Assembly (NCBI GenBank): GCA_900012615.1
Contig: LT009757.1
Coordinates: 318,044 to 382,043 of the forward strand
DNA: 64,000 bases
Reading direction: 5' to 3'
Source: Agrobacterium genomosp. 13 str. CFBP 6927
GTDB lineage: Bacteria > Pseudomonadota > Alphaproteobacteria > Rhizobiales > Rhizobiaceae
Under the pieces are notes generated by a model, which made no database searches, was not told where the DNA came from, and saw nothing but the letters and a program-made list of their open reading frames with translations. Shown piece by piece: positions 61,569 to 64,000 of the stretch (positions are counted from its first letter, which is position 1; each line of letters opens with the position of its first letter). Both the position numbers and the translations under genes were made by a program.

Positions 61569-62753
61569 ATGACTGTGCAATTTCCGAGCATCGCGCAGGC
61601 GCTTGCCGAAGAGATCGGAACATTACGGAAATGGCTGGATAAGGACGCCCTGCCCTTATGGTGGGAGGCGGGTTCCGCCCGACCCGACGGCGGTTTTTAC
61701 GAGCGCCTCGGCCAGGATGCGAAACCGGTTTTTTCCGATGATCGCCGCGCCCGCGTCCAGCCGCGGCAGGCCTATTGTTTCGCCGCCGCCGGCCAGCACG
61801 GCTGGCAGGGACCCTGGAAGGACGCGCTCTCGCATGGTCTCTCCTGGTTCGAAAAGGTCTATCGCCTCGATAACGGCCTTTATGGCAACCTCGCCGACCA
61901 GACCGGGAAGCTGATCGATCCATCCTTCGATCTCTACAATCAGGCTTTTGCGCTTTTCGCCGCTGCCCAGACGGCCGCAGCCCTTCCCGACCGCAAGGAC
62001 GAGATGCGCGGCCGGGCGCTCGACATTCTCGCCATCCTCAAGCGCGACTACAAACATCCCGTCGCCGGCTTCGAGGAGGCAAATCCGCCGCGCACGCCGC
62101 TCTGCTCCAATCCGCACATGCATCTGTTCGAGGCGATGCTCGCCTGGGAAGCGCAGGACCCGCAGGGTCCGTGGTCAGCGCTGGCCGATGAGATCGCCGA
62201 TCTTGCGCTGACCCGCTTCATCGATGGCGGCAATGGCGGATTGCGGGAATTCTTCGGCCATGACTGGACGCCCTATGAGGGCGACAAGGGCCGAATCATG
62301 GAACCGGGCCACCAGTTTGAATGGGCGTGGCTTCTGGTGCGCTGGGGCAGCCTGCGCAATAATGAAGAGGCGATAGACAAGGCCAAGCGCCTTTTCGAGA
62401 TCGGTGAAGACCATGGCATCTGCCCGCGCCGCAAGGTGGCGATCATGAGCCTCTATGATGATTTTTCGGTGCATGACGGGCTGGCGCGCCTGTGGCCGCA
62501 GACAGAATGGCTGAAGGCGGCGGTGCGCCTTGCCAGCGTCACATCAGGCGAGGAACGGCAGCGTTACCTCGCTTCGGGCCTCAGGGCCATCGGCGCGGTG
62601 CAACCCTTCCTCGACACGCCGGTCAGGGGATTATGGTTCGACAAATGGCCGGCCGACAGGCCAATGCTCGACGAGCCGGCGCCGGCCAGTACATTCTATC
62701 ATATCGTCTGCGCCATCTATGAGGCGGAGGCGGTGCTGGCAATCAGCGGATAA
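61569..62753 (+). CDS. AGE-family sugar isomerase/epimerase
   Basis: 394-residue (alpha/alpha)6-barrel enzyme of the N-acylglucosamine 2-epimerase / mannose isomerase group: LPLWWEAGSARPDGGFYERLGQDAKP, RRARVQPRQAYCFAAAG, PSFDLYNQAFALFAAAQ, NPHMHLFEAMLAWE, EPGHQFEWAWLLVRWG (the active-site H in PGHQFEW), and STFYHIVCAIYEAEAVL. Arg/His/Glu positions fit D-mannose/D-fructose or mannose-6-phosphate isomerases rather than GlcNAc epimerases, but the substrate cannot be fixed. Divergent from the cellulose operon and convergent with a GH26-like gene. Confidence 0.85.
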   Translation: MTVQFPSIAQALAEEIGTLRKWLDKDALPLWWEAGSARPDGGFYERLGQDAKPVFSDDRRARVQPRQAYCFAAAGQHGWQGPWKDALSHGLSWFEKVYRLDNGLYGNLADQTGKLIDPSFDLYNQAFALFAAAQTAAALPDRKDEMRGRALDILAILKRDYKHPVAGFEEANPPRTPLCSNPHMHLFEAMLAWEAQDPQGPWSALADEIADLALTRFIDGGNGGLREFFGHDWTPYEGDKGRIMEPGHQFEWAWLLVRWGSLRNNEEAIDKAKRLFEIGEDHGICPRRKVAIMSLYDDFSVHDGLARLWPQTEWLKAAVRLASVTSGEERQRYLASGLRAIGAVQPFLDTPVRGLWFDKWPADRPMLDEPAPASTFYHIVCAIYEAEAVLAISG

Positions 62754-62764
62754 TGTCCGGGCGG

Positions 62765-62800
62765 GCCGAGCGGGCCGGGCGTCCGCTCGGCCCGCTCGGC
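62765..62800. terminator. Strong GC hairpin between convergent genes
   Basis: GCCGAGCGGGCCG (62765-62777) / CGGCCCGCTCGGC (62788-62800), 13-bp perfect stem with a 10-nt loop, between the AGE gene and the GH26-like gene. There is no T-run. Confidence 0.6.
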
Positions 62801-62805
62801 CTCGG

Positions 62806-63768
62806 TTAAGCCTTTGCAGGGCGCACCACGCGCCAGTCGGGCTTGCCGAGATTGTGTGGCCAGTTGTGCACGTCCTTGTCGTTGAAATAGACGACCTCTT
62901 CCAGCCTGGGAAAATCCGCCTGCTTCAGCGTCACGTCGTTCATCCACGGGCGAACATAGGAATCGCCGCCTTCATAACCGAGTTCGGCGACCCAGATCGG
63001 CTTGTTGAAGGTTTCGACAAGCCCATAGCCTTTACGCAGCAGATCCGAGAACTTCTGCGGCCCGCCATATTCGATCTTGTCGTACTCCTCGAGACCGAAG
63101 ACCGAAAGGCCGACCAGGTCGGCATAGCTGTCGCCGGGATAATAGGCCTTGAGACCATCGAGCCCCTTCGGAGACCACATGACCTTGACGCCGGGGACCG
63201 CCTTGCGGGTCATATCCACCATGCGCTTATAGGCTGTGATGTAGTCCTGCGGATTCCACCCCGACCATGAGAAGCGGCCGGACGTGTCTTCCATTTCCTG
63301 CCCCCAGCGCAGGATGAGCGGGCTTTTCATGGCCGACATGCGTGCTGCAATCGCCTGCATGTTCTTGTCGTAGTCACCTCCCAGCACCTTGCGGCGCAAC
63401 TCGTCGGAGGTGAGACGCCAGTTGACGTCCCAGGACCAGGGCTCGACCGTGATCATGACATTGCGCTTGCGTTCCAGGGCATAGGCGTCCGCGAGCGCAA
63501 GACTGTCGAGATCCACGTCTTCCCAGGGCAGAAACAGATGTTCCGTCGCCACCCCGGTCTGACCGGTGAAATCACCGTGCGGATCGTAAGCGCCGAAGCG
63601 GATGCCGTCCGCATGCAATGTCGGGCGTTTATCGGCAAGTGTCTTCATGCCCGTGGAACCCATGGGCGCTACCCCTTGGGCGTCCAGCTTGAATATGGGA
63701 TACATGCTGGCTGAAGCAGCAACAGCGGCCCCACTTGCGAAAAGCAGTCTTCTTCTTGTTATTTGCAT
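62806..63768 (-). CDS. Exported GH26-like glycoside hydrolase
   Basis: 320 residues. The twin-arginine-style signal is TRRRLLFASGAAVAASA. TIM-barrel glycosidase related to beta-mannanases: WSWDVNWRL, acid/base E158 in LILRWGQEMEDTSGRFSWSG, and nucleophile E262 in PIWVAELGYEGG; a conserved VMWSPKG strand lies between. GGAGGAAAG precedes the ATG. GH26-like proteins are frequent beside exopolysaccharide loci, where they may trim or modify the polymer. The substrate is unknown; it could be the cellulose-locus product or a mannan-type glycan. It follows another minus-strand gene by 12 bp. Confidence 0.82.
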   Translation of the reverse strand: MQITRRRLLFASGAAVAASASMYPIFKLDAQGVAPMGSTGMKTLADKRPTLHADGIRFGAYDPHGDFTGQTGVATEHLFLPWEDVDLDSLALADAYALERKRNVMITVEPWSWDVNWRLTSDELRRKVLGGDYDKNMQAIAARMSAMKSPLILRWGQEMEDTSGRFSWSGWNPQDYITAYKRMVDMTRKAVPGVKVMWSPKGLDGLKAYYPGDSYADLVGLSVFGLEEYDKIEYGGPQKFSDLLRKGYGLVETFNKPIWVAELGYEGGDSYVRPWMNDVTLKQADFPRLEEVVYFNDKDVHNWPHNLGKPDWRVVRPAKA

Positions 63769-63780
63769 GACACTTTCCTC

Positions 63781-64000
63781 CTACCTCGTCGCGGTCATCG
63801 CCTTGTCATAAGCGGCGATCTGCGGGGTGACATCGTCCTTGCGGACAAGTTTCAGGAATTCATCTCCGGGTCGCGGCGGGTTATGCCGGAACACGTACCA
63901 GGGGCCGCCCTGCTTGCGCTGGTAAAGCACCTTGCCGATGCGGCCATGGTCGAAGCAGGTATCGGCCTTGCCGCTTCCCGCAGTACTCTTCCATGTGGCG
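63781..64000 (-). CDS. 3' end of an unidentified gene (runs off the window)
   Basis: About 72 C-terminal residues are visible, from ATWKSTAGSGKADTCFDHG to the stop TAG (complement of 63781-63783). Codon choice is like the neighbours. It contains RIGKVLYQRKQGGPWYVF and FLKLVRKDDVTPQIAAYD, and no family is recognised; a small secreted beta-rich domain (DUF995-like) is one guess. It precedes the GH26-like gene by 12 bp, with the GH26 ribosome-binding site overlapping its stop, so they share a transcript. Confidence 0.65.
   Translation of the reverse strand, partial: ATWKSTAGSGKADTCFDHGRIGKVLYQRKQGGPWYVFRHNPPRPGDEFLKLVRKDDVTPQIAAYDKAMTATR

Overview
The window is a gene-dense, high-GC stretch of an alphaproteobacterial chromosome. 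The gene content points to the Agrobacterium tumefaciens complex in the Rhizobiaceae. The evidence is a complete sulfoquinovose monooxygenase (smo) cluster, a type III (celABC/celDE) cellulose locus, a BA14K-family protein, an IalB-family protein, and palindromic intergenic repeats of the rhizobial kind. No rRNA, tRNA, insertion sequence, phage or CRISPR array was recognised.

Layout. (1) 0.1-7.6 kb: an IclR-type regulator with a catabolic set made of a SelA-fold PLP enzyme, a COG3964 amidohydrolase, a RidA-like deaminase, and a dipeptide-type ABC importer (binding protein plus two permeases, no ATPase here). (2) 8.1-10.8 kb: a GT4 glycosyltransferase and a Wza-like polysaccharide export lipoprotein. 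(3) 11.3-20.4 kb: an RND efflux pair behind a perfect palindrome, then, convergent to it, a 1383-residue autotransporter translationally coupled to an IalB-family protein. (4) 20.7-30.7 kb: smoABC (minus strand) and smoDEFGHI (plus strand). Sulfoquinovosyl glycerol or sulfoquinovose is imported (SmoEFGH), cleaved (SmoI), desulfonated with FMNH2 (SmoA/SmoC), and the 6-oxo-glucose product is reduced to glucose (SmoB). (5) 31.0-32.0 kb: a lone HsdR-N-like nuclease-fold gene of lower GC. (6) 32.3-36.5 kb: a TPP riboswitch followed by a thiamine-precursor permease and binding protein and thiM-thiE-thiD. (7) 36.7-39.7 kb: an Lrp regulator divergent from dadX-dadA (alanine catabolism). (8) 39.8-41.1 kb: a GntR/FCD regulator and a BA14K protein. 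(9) 41.4-46.2 kb: dctB-dctD divergent from dctA, with a textbook sigma-54 promoter and enhancer sites. (10) 46.3-49.0 kb: a small EamA transporter and an aminotransferase/SDR operon. (11) 49.2-61.2 kb: cellulose synthesis, celD-celE (bcsL-bcsM) on plus and bcsN-celA-celB-celC-bcsK on minus, with four genes chained by ATGA overlaps. (12) 61.6-64.0 kb: an AGE-family sugar isomerase, a secreted GH26-like glycosidase and the 3' end of one more gene.

The best leads for new biology are these: the 0-7.6 kb catabolic cluster, whose substrate is unknown but whose enzymes fit an acyl-D-amino-acid to enamine to keto-acid route; a 22-bp element shared by both smo promoters (probable SmoD operator); a 12-nt exact complementarity between the TPP aptamer and the start codon of the first thi gene; and the low-GC HsdR-N-like gene with a near-perfect 30-bp palindrome and a 16-codon ORF downstream. 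Functional names rest on motif reading and remembered family knowledge; no database search was run.
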